Source of the DNA: Archegozetes longisetosus
Lineage: Eukaryota > Arthropoda > Arachnida > Sarcoptiformes > Trhypochthoniidae
DNA length: 64,000 nucleotides
Assembly (NCBI GenBank): GCA_018873245.2
Contig: JAEMBT020000006.1
Coordinates: 751,804 to 815,803 of the forward strand
Direction: 5' to 3'
The translations under genes were made by a program, and so were the position numbers. Each line of letters begins with the position of its first letter. Positions within the stretch are counted from its first letter, which is position 1. Below are positions 22,561 through 36,020 of this stretch, piece after piece. Under the pieces are notes generated by a model. It searched no databases. It worked only from the letters and a program-made list of their open reading frames with translations, and was not told the DNA's origin.

Positions 22561-25500
22561 ATTACAGTTTGACGGATCAAAGAACGAACGTGAACCTGAT
22601 ATTGAATTGTATGTTATTTGCGCTAATCATTCATACCATTCATTACGTGCCATAACAGTGACGTAACCGTTGTTTGGGTATAGATTTTAATAAAAGCTTT
22701 AATCTGGGGGTCCTTTAGAATAAAAACTATTTTTTGATATTTTTGGTCAACTTTTCTCAATAATTAAATTAAGACTTGATATAATTTTATGTTATAATTC
22801 AATTTATACATTAGTACGTGGGTTATGCCTCTGTCATGAACAATACGCATAACAACATAAATACATATTATGTATGATAGAAAATGTAGATTTGGCTCAT
22901 TATATTCTATGAACCGCTTTACAGTTAACTATCAAATGTTTGAACAGATGTTACACTGAGTTTTGCTACAAATATCCTGTAGTTGCTATAGTCTATGCTC
23001 TAAAATATTGTCTCGAATACTTATTTAATGATCTACTTGTATTCATTTTAAATCAATTTTTTCGTCATATTTAAACCTTTTTAAATGTTTGAACCACAAG
23101 AGAACTAAGTTGAGGTAAACTTATACTCAATTTTTAGAGTTGGAATATTGTGATAGTTCGAAAAATCGATGTTTAATTCAAATCAATTATCTATTTATGG
23201 TAGATAAAGTGCCATCATTTTTACAATCCTTCACTAAATGCATAGATTAGCAGTTTTAGTAGATCTTTTTTTAACTATTTTAAACTTGAAGACCTTTATC
23301 CTCAATTTATCTTCAACTTTAACCAATATAGTTTATAGTTCGAAAAAAATTCCACTCAAATAGACACACAGCGACTGATTCGTTCTATACTTTAGAATAA
23401 ATTATGTTTATTTACAAATAAAATTGTATTCAAAAAGTGATCACCAGTTCGATGATACTTTGAATTAGTTCAAACGAAGTTTTTTTCCGCATCTCAAATG
23501 TTTTAAGTTGAGAACAGTTAGCAATTTACTTTCGAGCTTATTATTTCTTTGAATTGTTTATATATTTTTACTAATGTTAACAACAAATTATTGCCAATGT
23601 ATCCTTTGTGATTTCACAAAATAGTGCTTTTGAATTGTATTTTCAAGTCACTTTTGTCATTTAAACAATAAAACAAAATTGTAATTTCGCAGAGTGTACT
23701 AAGCATGTCTAATCACTAATATAACTAACAAAGTTGATATCTTATGTCGTGATTGGGCTGGATTGATTAGGTTAGACTGAATTTGGCTAAAGGTTTGCTG
23801 CCGTACTCTAACAAACCACTGAACCCAACCTCATAAGCGTTTTTGATTGAAAACTAATAGTATAAGTGATTCTGGGCCATAATTTGAGCAGAGACCACTC
23901 TCATTCATTGTACATTTACGCATTAGAAGAAAAATTTCGTTGACGGTTGATTTGCATGTTTAAAGTTCTCAAAAATCTGTTTTGACGACTATATCTGAAT
24001 TTAGAGATCCTTTATTTAAATAATTTTCACTCTTAAATATAAGAAAAGTTCAAATAATATTCATGAGTTGATCAAAAGTGGATTAGGAGCAAACATACAC
24101 AAAAGTTGCAGTTGATTACAAGTGGATTGCTTGTAATACAGTTTTCAACTAAATCGTGTGCTTTGCTAACTTTCAAGTCTTTAATGGTATTATAAAACCT
24201 AATTGATAATCATTTTTATTAAAACAATAAGGATGAAACAATTTGCAAAGTTTTATTTAAAAACTTTTCTCATGAATAAGCTTTTAAAATTGAATGATTT
24301 GAAAATTTTTAACCATTAGTGATTACCTTCTAAGAAATACAAATCCTAACTCATAGCTGTAATTAAAACGTGAAATGCATAGTTGAGATCAATATCTCTC
24401 TCAATTTAATAATAATTGGATTCATGCCCACTCACCGATGCATGCATTAAACATTAGAATTCGTCCGAATGGGTAATCCATAGAATTTGATCTTTTTGGA
24501 AATTATAACTCTTCAGTGAATTCAATGTCATCTCAAAATATTGGGCAAACAAAGAGATATTTTTATGACCTGATCTCGAAATTTTTTCAATCAATCTTAT
24601 GATTTTGAACCTAAATTGAACATATGTATTTGTTTCCGCTTTAATATAATATATTTTCGATATATATAATATATGAAGTAGGTTAATATAAAATAAATAT
24701 TTTCTTTAGTACAAAATCTTGAAACTGTCAATTGAGATTTATTTTTCATTTCTATCAAAAATAGTAATTTTGTAATCTAAAAGATTTTGTACTTTTGAAC
24801 ATAACTTTATGTGAATAACATTTCGAATGCTAATTTTCAATCAGGAGCTCTAATGGTGATCGATATCTTAGTCTGAAACTTCATTAGAAAGCAAACTGTC
24901 AGACCCATCATACTCCAGTCATTATATTTCTATCTACAAATGCAAGCAGCAGAAAGTTATTGAACAACTTACTCAGTGGAAACAAGTGTGTTTTGAATAA
25001 TTAAATGCTTATTTACAAAATATAAGTAGCTGACAAATCTCGTTCGAAATTTATTTTACGGTAAATTTTGCCATTTGCTTTGTTGAAAGAAAAACGGTTA
25101 ATTTTGAAAAAGAGATAGTCAATAATTACGTTCGCAGCCGATTTTCACTTATGATAAAATTTAATCGTGTTTTCAAGTAATAGTAGTAGCTTGTGTTATC
25201 ATTTTCGATACAGGATAAACTTATTCTTTAGTAAACTCATAATTTTATGGAAAAAATTAGGATAATCTGATCTTTGAAAAGATAGAAATTGAGTTGCATT
25301 TAGTACACCTTTTCATTAATCACATGCAATTCACACTAATTTTTAATTACATCTTATTGAGAATGCTTCAACTAAGTTATTTCTGTTACTTATTTTTAGT
25401 CTTTTGTTGCGTGGCAAAACTTGTATCTCAATTGATTCTATGAGATTCGTATAAACAAAATTGGTTCACAGAATCAAGAAGTTTAATTTAAGAGCTTTAC

Positions 25501-27180
25501 TAAAGATTGAGCTTTAAGCGAATGATATGCATTCTTGAACATAAAGGGATCAAAGAGCAGAAAATTGAATAACAGGTCACTTCGTTCTAAATAATAGTTT
25601 GAAGTTGAGAGTCAAATTCTGGGATATAAATTCAGTTCAAAAACTTCAAAATTTACATGCTTTTTAATTACTAATGCTAATGATTCTTAAAATGTCAAAC
25701 TTAAGCTAATCTAAAAAGTTGTAAAATTCGAATAAATTGATTACTCATATTATGTCAAAAATGCTGTTATAATTCGTCAATCTTCGTTCTATTTGTCAAG
25801 TCTTTAATGATAATTTCAAATCTTCTAGAATTAGTCTTTCTTTGATAGTAATTGGACACGTTTTCATCGGTATCTGATACTTTTTTAAAAGGTTATTTCA
25901 ACTTAGATTAGATATCACGATTGCCCATACTTTTCACCAACTTTTAATAAAAAATGAAATTTATTAGGATAGTTTTTCAATTTCTATGTGTTCAGATCAA
26001 TAAAATTTTATAAAATCCGGATACAGATGCAAACAAAAAACAGAGAAGTTTTCAAAATATCTAAATTGTTGATTGAATAGTTTGAGGGCATTTTAAGTTT
26101 TTCCTATCTCCGACGCGAAGTAAGGATGTAGTAGGTATGAAATACTGTACTAATAAATTGCATATCTTATTTAAATATGAGAGTTAAATAATAGCTGTAA
26201 TAAATTATAGACTCCTCGATCTATTTTACTGCCAAATGATAGAGTTGTTCGTGTTGACTGAACTGAGTGCTTAGCGACATGCATATTTTTAGCAAGTTCA
26301 TAAAATGCTTTAATCTTTTGTTAAATTCAAAATTTATTTAAGAATCGTTCGCCTTTATAAATTATCTTTTATATTCAAGTTATGTGTTGAATGTCATCCA
26401 AAAAACTTATTGAGTAAACAAACTTAAAATTTCAATCACAAGTTTCCTTCTTATCAGTATTACCTTAAACCGACATAACGATAATCCTATTGCATATCCT
26501 ACTTATTTATCTAACTTGAAGTCAAATAATTTATGCCAGCTTTACGCCAAATTAGATTAAATAAGTTTCTAATCTAAATTTCTATGCCTTTGGATTTTTG
26601 ATGCATTGATACAAACTTTCGCATTCGTAAACTTCACTCAATGTTTTGAATCACTAAAGTTATAGCTCAATTAATTTTATGACTGTTTCAACTCAAAAAC
26701 ACATATTCTTAACTTTTGCCTATAATTTGATAAAATTTGTTTAACCATTTATTTTAGTTCTAATAGAAAACTATCGGGTTTTCGTATAACACATCGATAG
26801 TTGTCACAATTTTAAGTTTGAGTCTCTAACTCATCTTTATTTTTGCAAAACAAACTTCGTTTAACTTTTACTCATGTTTGACGTCAATTAACTGACTCGT
26901 GAGTTAATTATAGGTAAGACCTCAAACAAAAAAATGGAATGAATATAAATAAGATGTGAGTAACTGTAAATTAAACACGAACAATGTTAAAAAAAGTTTG
27001 ATAAACATGGACCTAGACATAGACAGTTTAAGTTGTTAACAACCGAAAGTGTTGACAACATGTCATTTCTCTATACGAATTGAAATTGAGTGTTAATCGA
27101 AGTTAAAAAGAGCAAAACTAAAAAGTTATTTTAAAAAGTGCCTAAAATTGTCAAATGTAAGGCATATTTATACGAAAATG
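22561..27180. other. AT-rich intergenic DNA between FBXL16 and unk
   Basis: These genes are transcribed away from each other. No exon, repeat array or mobile element was recognised in this 4.6-kb stretch. Confidence 0.45.
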
Positions 27181-27219
27181 GAATAAGTTTGTCGTAGACT
27201 GTACACGAAAAGTAGTAGT

Positions 27220-27275
27220 TGCCATTGGCTACAAGTTATAAAAAGATGTTGGGCGCGCATGTCGTGTCTCCATCT
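27220..27275 (+). promoter_or_regulatory. unk core promoter (CCAAT and TATA)
   Basis: An inverted CCAAT box (ATTGG, 27224-27228) is followed by TATAAAAAG (27237-27245). Transcription would begin about 27265-27275, leaving a 5' UTR of about 180 bases. The flanking sequence is locally richer in CpG (gggcgcgcatgtcgtg). Confidence 0.6.
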
Positions 27276-27433
27276 ATGTTCTAACGATGTAACTCACAGC
27301 GATTATAACGACCTGAACACCACTGCGCGGTCAACACTAACAGTGTGTTGTGTGCATAGGAAAAGCCATTGAGAGTGTGATGTTTTCAATAGTGTTAAAC
27401 TTGAATACAGTCCATAAGCTTGCGATCATTGAA

Positions 27434-27482
27434 ATGCTATATAATGTATGCTAACAAACAACAAAATGCCTGCCACTACTGA
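27434..27482 (+). promoter_or_regulatory. two short upstream ORFs of unk
   Basis: An ATG at 27434 opens a 7-codon frame ending at 27454. An ATG at 27444 opens a 13-codon frame ending at 27482, overlapping both possible unk starts (27448 and 27466). Such uORFs could limit or redirect initiation. Their use is inferred only. Confidence 0.4.
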
Positions 27483-30400
27483 TCAGAAGGTCAATCAAAC
27501 TCAACAATTAACCACACAGACCGAGAAACCATTACATTATCAGTAAGTGATTGACAAAATTAACTCAAAAATGTATTCTATACTAGTTGTAATTTATTTT
27601 TATCAAAATACTATTTGAAGACAAGTAAATATTTTTGATCTATCTTTCAATGAAAATTCCATAATAACCAAAACATAGTAGAGCCAAATCCTATTGGATT
27701 TCGAGTTTCGAAAACATTTTAGCTCAAACTGCAGTCAAAACCCTTGTCTGTATCAGTAATTATAAGTCATTTTTTCAATCTGTGTCTAATTGTAACAAAT
27801 TTGCAGTTATTTATTGAATAATTTAAAATAGTTTTGGTGTGTTATAGCTTAGGTACAGTGAAAACCCTTTACTGTATCGCCGTTTAGGAGTATTTGTTTT
27901 GTCGTCTAATTTGGTTTGAAATAATTTGATCTATATTTTTGTTTAGGTATTTAAAAGAGTTTCGCTGCGAACAGTGTCCACTATTTTTGCAGCACAAGTG
28001 CACTCAACACAAGCCGTTCACATGTTTTTATTGGCATTTTTGTAATCAAAGACGTCGTCGACCTATCCGTAAAAGGGATGGAACTTTCAATTATTCCCCA
28101 GATGTTTACTGTACTAAATATGACGAGACAACTGGTGTCTGTCCTGATGGAGACGAGTATGAAATTGTTTAATTAAATAGTTATCTAAACCTAAACCTCT
28201 TGATCGCCTTGGAAAAGTGAAAAAAGAGCACATTTCTATCACTTATCCAACTACTAGTTTGAGTCTATCAAATGGCAGCCTTTATCACATCTATATTAGT
28301 ATTAGCTTGCAAATTTTTACCATTTTTTAGATCAAATATTTCGACTTTAGTCAATTTTTTCGGGTTATTTTGTAATTTATAAACTATAAATAGGTTTTAC
28401 TGTACGTCTTATGTGGACGCTTATTATGAGAGACTTATTTTCCCGCTTTTGTCCTAACATTCTATTAGAAGTGATCGAAATTGATTACTATTAACTTATA
28501 GCATATTACGTCGTATATGTTTCTAATTAATCTATTAATTGACAAAATATTGAAAATCTGTTAGATAATTTGCAAAAATTGACATTCAATACTTGAGCGT
28601 TTGTCACTTATTATGAGAGAAAATACTGCATTACTATTGGCCAATAACGATTTGCGCCATTTTTCATACGTTTTCGCTTTCAGTTTGATATCCTTTTTCT
28701 GGCAGTTTGTTATTATTTTCAATAAGAAAGCCTTACATAAACAACGTCCCATTATTGTCCAAACTCTTGAACTTTTGAACCCCTTTCATGTAAGCAAAAC
28801 TTAGCGTCAAAAACATTACAATTTTTAATCAAACTTTTAGGTAAAAGATAAGAATTTATCATAAAATAGATATGACTATCACGTAACATATCTTAAGATT
28901 TTTCTTATTTAATGATTTGTATTGAAGTATTAAAAATGTCTTACGAGTAAAAACAACGTCAAACTTATAGTCTGTTTAGAAATATCTCGTGCAATGAACT
29001 TGTTATTAATGCCCTGTTTAAAAAAAACTTTGTTTCTTTAAGACTTGGCGCTGAGATTTGTCTGAATAAGTTGTTTTCTTGTCGATCGCTATTTTCATTT
29101 TTTTCTTTGTGACATTTTGCATGACATACACTTCCCTTATGTCCCCTTAGTTTTATTTCTAAGAATTTAGTTTTTCGTGTGATCATTTTAAAGAATAAAT
29201 ATTTTCGATCTAGCTAACTCATGAGTGACTCACTTTTCTTTTTAAACTAAACAACAACTAGTAAAACTCATGAAAAGATGATTCATTAAACAATTAGTCA
29301 CTCATAAAGACTGCTTTACTTTTGAAGCGCTTAATATTCTTAATAATGGGTTTACAAGTTGAAAGTTTCCCAACTAATTGTTTTTTGAATGAGAACTGTC
29401 GCAAAAACATTTTAGAAAACTTTGACACGTTTTGCCTTATTTCGACATAAGTTACCTAACATTTTTTTTGATCGTTTCAATTATTTATATATTTGTTGAC
29501 ATATGTTGTCACTTAGTTTTTCCTGTCTTTCTGTATTGAAATGATTGTTTCAATAGTAAAAAGTGTAACACAGCAGATGATGAGTCAGGTCTATTCAAAA
29601 TGCGTGTTATCTAACCATCACATATCCCTTCGTGACTATTATTTTAAAAAAAGCTCATTTATTCAATTTTCTACTTAAATATGATTTAATCCAACGGAAA
29701 AAATGTCTATTATCTATGTTCTAGGTTTTGAAAATTGGGACTTAGTACACGTGTTGATATATTTATAGCTTTATTACTCGTTAGGATCCGAGTCAAATTG
29801 TTTTATAAATATTTGAACCCAATCAAAAATGACTCCTCTATCCTTATGATAGTTTATAATCTATTCTTTAAAGAAAAATTAATTGTGTACTAGATTTGAA
29901 ATGGTATAAGTACACATATTTTCTTAAAATATTTGCTAAAAGTTTACTAAATCTTTGGAAATGTATCAAATATTAACTTTCCAAACTTAAAAACATTTTA
30001 CAATTTTTTCTAAATAAGAAAAGTACTGTAACAGGTCAAAAACTTCAAATTTTACTAACCAAATGAATAAATGAAAATAGTAATAAACCTTACAAATGCA
30101 TATGACATCTAGAAAACAAAAATCAAACGAGGCTTTCCTCTCAATTTTCTTAAATCGTAAAATATATTCAATCTCTGAGCCTGTCCCCAAAACTTCTAAA
30201 CAAAAAGTATAAAAAACTTAAATTTTTTTTATCTTTATAGTTGTCAATATCTTCACCGAACGGCTGGTGACACAGAACGCAGATATCACTTAAGATACTA
30301 CAAGACAGGAATATGTGTTTACGACACGGATTCTCGCGGCTACTGCGTGAAAAACGGTCCACACTGTGCGTTCGCACACGGATTACATGACTTAAGGAAT

Positions 30401-33400
30401 CCAGTCTATGATATTAGAGAATTACAAGCCATGGAAAGTGGACAAACACAAGCGAATGATAGCGAGATTAATTCTAATTTAAACGCAATTTCAGCCAATA
30501 GTAATTCGGCGCCAAATTCATTAGACAAGGAAAGGAATGCGTTGAATGAAGACCCGCGATGGCAAGACACGGCCTATGTCTTAGCTAATTATAAGACTGA
30601 AGTCTGTAAAAGACCGCCACGACTTTGCAGACAAGGGTATTAAGATTTTTGGTTCTTGTGTTCAACTTAATTTGACTTTAATTCTCGTTATTTTTTAGAC
30701 TTTTGACTAGTGGGTTCTTATTTGCGATCAAATTTTTTTCACATTAGTTACTTTCAGTACTTTTAGACTTTTTTTTTACTATTTATGATATTTTTTTGTT
30801 TAGGAAGTTATGTTAGGTTGAGTGGTTAGGTAGCTTATTATAAATTTTGGTCATTCTCCAACCGAAAAGTTTTAACTTTTTGATTTTCAGTAATAATTTG
30901 CAGTTCATTCACAGTTATTAAAAGTAAAACAAAAAATATTTGCTGAAATTGAATCATAAATTAGTAATTTTGCCAAATACTTTTGTTTTAATGAAGTTTT
31001 TCTGATACTTTGACAAATTTGATAAAACTCATTTCGGAGTTGATAACAAAAAGTTAGATCTGTAATTAAAATTGACTAATTATGATTTTTGTTGATTTAG
31101 TTACGCATGTCCTCAATTTCATAATAATAAGGATCGTCGTCGATCGCCCAAAAAGTACAAATACCGATCAACTCCGTGTCCGAACGTCAAACAGGGCGAC
31201 GAATGGGGAGATCCGAGTAATTGTGAAAGTAGTGATTCGTGTCCTTATTGTCACACTAGAACTGAACAACAATTTCATCCAGAAATCTACAAGTCAACAA
31301 AGTGTAATGATATTCAACAGACAGGATATTGTCCTCGAGGACCGTTTTGTGCGTTCGCACACGTAGAAACTAATGGTATGGTCAATACCAGCTATAATCG
31401 CCTTTTATTTCTTAATACAAGTTAATAAATGACTTTAAAACACATGGAGTCTGTGATTGAATCCTAATGAATAAAGGTTTATTTGCAAACTCCTGATAAA
31501 CATCGCACACACTATAGTCAGTATGGATTGAAGCCTCTTTCGAGTTAAATTTATTCTTCGGATACTTGAGCTTTGTAGTGACGAGGTTTCATTGTATATT
31601 TTACAAATTAACGTGATATATTTGAAGACTTCAGAATTAAATTTTTATTTGCTAGTAATTGAACGTTAAGATTTAATATAACTTGTTGAGTAATTCAAAC
31701 TTTGATTCCTTGTCTGAAAAACCTCTTTCAATTGATCACAAAGTTTAACGTTTCTTTAAATTGACAACAAAGTAGGAAATAGTAACAAAAACTTTATGGT
31801 TATCCGGTTATTAACACTTTATAATCAGACCAAATTATCTTTCGATAGCAATATCTCACATGAGTTTGAGTAATCTCTCATTCACTCAAAAAACTTCTTA
31901 TAAACCTTAAATATCTACTAGTTCTCACAAATTTTAAGCTTAAACACGCATTCCAATTATTATTTTTAATTAAAAAACTTACTTCTCATGTAATTTTTAC
32001 TTTAATTGCAGAAGAAATATCAGCGGCTCGTGAGCTATCAATGGAAGGGTCGACAGATTTGTCGCAGTTGGTATCGAATGTATTGCCACCGACTAATTCT
32101 AACACATCTCCTGTCACTATATCGCGTAATAATTCAGTATCAACGCCACAATCACAATCTCAAAACCGTTCGAACCCGCAATCAGTGGCTTCTTCTCTTC
32201 CCGATCATTATAATTCTGGTTTCGATCTATCGGCTCCTCAGCCACCGCCACAACTGGTATTATATCTTATTTTTCAATTGATGAGCAAATTTTCTAATGT
32301 TTTGTTGACTTGATTCGATTTAGTTGGTCGTTTCTGAAAATTTTAGGATTTATTAAACTATTTTCTGATTCTAGTGACGAAACTTTTCAAGCATTTGTTA
32401 TAACTAACTTTAGTCTAATTTTCAATAATATTTATACTTTTGCACTTGAAATACAAATTTTTAAAACTAGATATCAATCAAAAACAATTTTTTAATGATT
32501 CAATTAAAAGGTTTTACGTTATTGACAAAACTTTTTAATTATTTGTCGAAATTAGCTATAGGCTAACTTTTTAAATAACATTAATACTTTTATGCTCTGA
32601 TTGAACAACCCTTAACTCAATATTTTTTCACAGCTATTTTCTATGAACATAATTGATCAAATGTTTCAAACAATTAACAAACCTTTTCAAATGTTAATTA
32701 GTACTAGCCTTAAACACTCATGATAACAATTTTTATGTTACCATATTTTTATATCTAAAAACTTGATGATTTGGGACAATTTTAACTAGTTTTCTATTAC
32801 CAATCTAACTATTTGATAAGCCTACAAAACTTGGTCATTCATTTTTGTTGACATAAGTTTAAAATTAATTTACTTCAATCCCAAAATAAAAAACTTTTCA
32901 GAATTATTTTTCAACCATATTTGCTCCAAATTAAATTTTGTATGATTGTACGATTTTCATCATTTAATGATTTTTGCCCTATTTTTAAGGCCCACAGAGA
33001 TATCCCGACCCCAGGATTGGGACCAATAGCTCGACCGCGGAGCTATTCGACCTCAACCTCAACCAGTGATACCCTATTATCATCATATCTGGAAAAAAAC
33101 GGTCCACTAAAGAACAACACATCATCACTATTTGGCGGGACTTCTTCTCCGCTATTCGCTAACTTAAGAGATTCAGGATTTAATGTGAACGTCAATGCTT
33201 TCTATAACGACCCATTAGACGCTGTTCTCAATCAGACTTTAGATGATCTCAATTTAGACGATATTCATATGGAAGCGAGTCTTGATAAGGACTTTGGATC
33301 AACTTCTTTAGGCGGAGATAATCATGACAACAGTGCTATGAATGCCGTCAATTCAGTTCTTCATAGGAGTAGTCTTTTAGGTTCTACAGCACCAGTTAAT

Positions 33401-36012
33401 ATTCCTGGTATGATATCTTTGAAAATTCGTTTAGTTTTTAATTATCAATGTCTGAGAAGTGTTTGTTTCCTTGGAAACAGTACTTCACTTATGAACAGTT
33501 CAACTTAGGTTTTTGGCTCCACACATGTTTGAAGTATTCATATCAGGATATTATCGAACAATATTTCTTCATTTCAAAGAATCTGTTATTTTGTTCGGAA
33601 ACATGACTAACAATGCAAACTTTAACTTGCTTTTTAGAGTCCATAAGGTTTTTAGTATCTTATACTTACTTATTCATTGAAAAACTGTTTTCGCCAAACA
33701 GTTGTGAAAATTTGACAAGTTTTAGTCCATTCTTTCAAAGTTTCAAACTTTTTAATCAGAAAATTGAAACTTTCTCCGAGATACAATGCTTAAATGGCAA
33801 AACTGTTTAGACATGAGATATGTTTTAAAAGCTTTTTCCATTAAATCTACTGATTGATGGATCATTCGGTTAATCTTTAATATTAAACGCGAAACAAATT
33901 TGAATTTCAATGCTTTACGGTTTAGTAAAATTTTCAAGTCTACGAAAGAATTTTGAAATAATTGTCTGTTTTGTGCCTTTATTTCATAGTTTGTTATTGA
34001 ACTGAAGTAGTTCTTAGCCTCATATAAAATAATAATTGAATTTTGAATGATATGAAAAGCTATTAAATGAGTTTTTGCAAATGTTGCAAAAAGATACCGA
34101 CAGTTTGAATTGTAGGTCAGGAGATGTTATCAATTAATTCACACATAGGTTACAATAAATTAAATCTAGAAAATGAGTATTTTTCACAAATACTTTCCTC
34201 ATTGGTTTCTGTCTTCTATCAAAAGTAGTAAGCTTTAAATCCTGTTTCCAAATTCAAATTTCACAACACATTCGACACAAGTTTTCGTTAAGTCAAGGAT
34301 TTTTCCTTCAAACACTATTACCAAACATTTTGAGAAAAGGTTTCAAATCTAATTAAAAAGAACTGGGTTCGATTACAGTTTAGCTCAAATTGATTTATTT
34401 GACTCAGTCATTTGTTTCTAGTTAATTATAAATGTGTTCTCAAATAAAATACTATAAAACCTGAAAACGTATCTTATATTATCTTACATTTAGTCAAATA
34501 AATTTGAAAGTGTATGTTTCCAACAATTTGTCTCCAATTAAGTGAATGATTGAGTGAAAGTGCGTCAATTGTTATTGTAGTCCTGTTAAACCGAAAAGAT
34601 AGTCTGCAACTGAGTCGAACAATTATTTACTAGCTATTTGTTTAGAAATTTCGTAAAACGCTAAAATTATAATATTGATTACTATTTTTGATATCAGGTG
34701 CGCGTTTAGGCAATACTAATGAATCGCGCGGTGGATCGAACATTTGTAATCTTCGTCACCGCCTGGGGCCTCACCATTGACTTCATCGTTGACCAGCGGC
34801 GGCGGCGGCGGTGGTGGTGGTGGTCAAAGTGTGGGCGGGTTCGGAGTGTCTCCGTTTACTCGTATGAACAGTGTTGGTCAGTCATCGTTATATGACTTCA
34901 GTGGAACTTCTAATATGTCTCCTTCTCAAAATAATCCGAACACAATTGTCGCCTCTATGATGGAAGTACAAAGACTTAGGGAAGAAAATTCATTACATAA
35001 GGCCACCCTTGCCAACTACGAAGAAAAGTTAGCCCAAGCTATGAATGTGAGAATTCATTTCAATTAATTTGTTCTCAAAATTAATGACTATTTTTTAGAC
35101 TTGAAACTTTCGCTATGGGTTTGTAAAGCTTGTGGATTTTTAACTAATCAATAGATAGTTTGCAAAAAAATCTTTAATTTCGTTCGTAACTAGTTTTTCG
35201 ATGAATTGGCTTGTTTTCTAAATTTTATACACTCAATTGTTCTGAGAACTGATTACTTATATAAGCCACTAGATTCAATTGAAACTTTCGGAACTTATCC
35301 TTAAACTCTTGACTCGTTATTATAGAACTGAAAGAAAATTCATTATACTTTCCAAGACCATGAATAGCAAGTTCATAACAAGTGAACCCTTAATGAAAGC
35401 CAAGGTTTCAAGTTTAAAAAGTGTCGATATGAATTGATTAATTTTTTTCTTTAACAACCAGTTGTGGAAAAGAGAAGTGGAAGAAGTGACTCGAAAAGAA
35501 AAGTTAGCGGAATCACAAAGAGATGAAGTAATTAAAGCATTTAGTAAAAAATTTTAAACACTCAACTTATTGGATTACTTCTGATTTTTCAGGCACTGAA
35601 TAGGTTATCGACAATACAGAAAGAATTAGAAATGTTAAAAACAAGCGACAATGCATTCCAAACTAAACGATTAGGAGATTTAAGTAATATGACTGCCAAT
35701 CAATTAATTCAGTTGCAATCACAGATTAGATCAGATTTAAAATGTATTGAAGAGGTATGCAATTTATATACAAATTTCTCGCTCTGAATATCAAAATCCT
35801 ATATAAAATCTCGAATCGTCTATGACTTCAGATATTGGACTAAACGGTAACTGAAGTTTAGTTTCTAACCGAAATTAAATGAGAATCTGATTTTAGAAAT
35901 ATTTTATTTGCTTTTCAAGAGTTATTCCTAACTTTTTCAATTAATTATAAGTTTTTTCTCTTTATTTTTTCATTGGATTTAGGCTTTGTTAAGACAACAA
36001 AACACTGCATGA
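27448..36012 (+). CDS. unk: unkempt CCCH zinc-finger RNA-binding protein
   Basis: Ten exons: 27448-27542, 27947-28156, 30241-30636, 31101-31375, 32012-32256, 32990-33407, 34698-35046, 35462-35527, 35593-35754 and 35983-36012 (TGA). About 748 residues if the exon 7 frame is corrected. UNK proteins bind UAG-type mRNA motifs and repress translation, especially in neurons. Exons 2-4 encode the CCCH array: FRCEQCPLFLQHKC, NQRRRRPIRKRDGTFNYSPD, CVKNGPHCAFAH, YDIRELQAM, CKRPPRLC, CPYCHTRTEQQFHPEIYKS and CPRGPFCAFAH are near identical to animal UNK. Exon 6 holds the conserved DDLNLDDI and STAPVNIPG. Exons 7-9 encode a coiled coil. Two oddities: exon 7 needs one extra base between about 34748 and 34776 to join its two halves, and the protein ends LLRQQNTA just before the RING finger seen in other UNK proteins. 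The start could be 27448 or the in-frame ATG at 27466. Confidence 0.92.
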
Positions 36013-36014
36013 CT

Positions 36015-36020
36015 AATAAA
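36015..36020 (+). terminator. possible polyadenylation signal after unk
   Basis: AATAAA lies only two bases past the unk TGA. If used, the 3' UTR would be very short. Further hexamers occur downstream (for example near 36624), as expected in AT-rich DNA. Confidence 0.3.

Noticed and set aside
28561-29186. ORFs inside unk intron 2
   Set aside because: They overlap on opposite strands and lack motifs; intron sequence.
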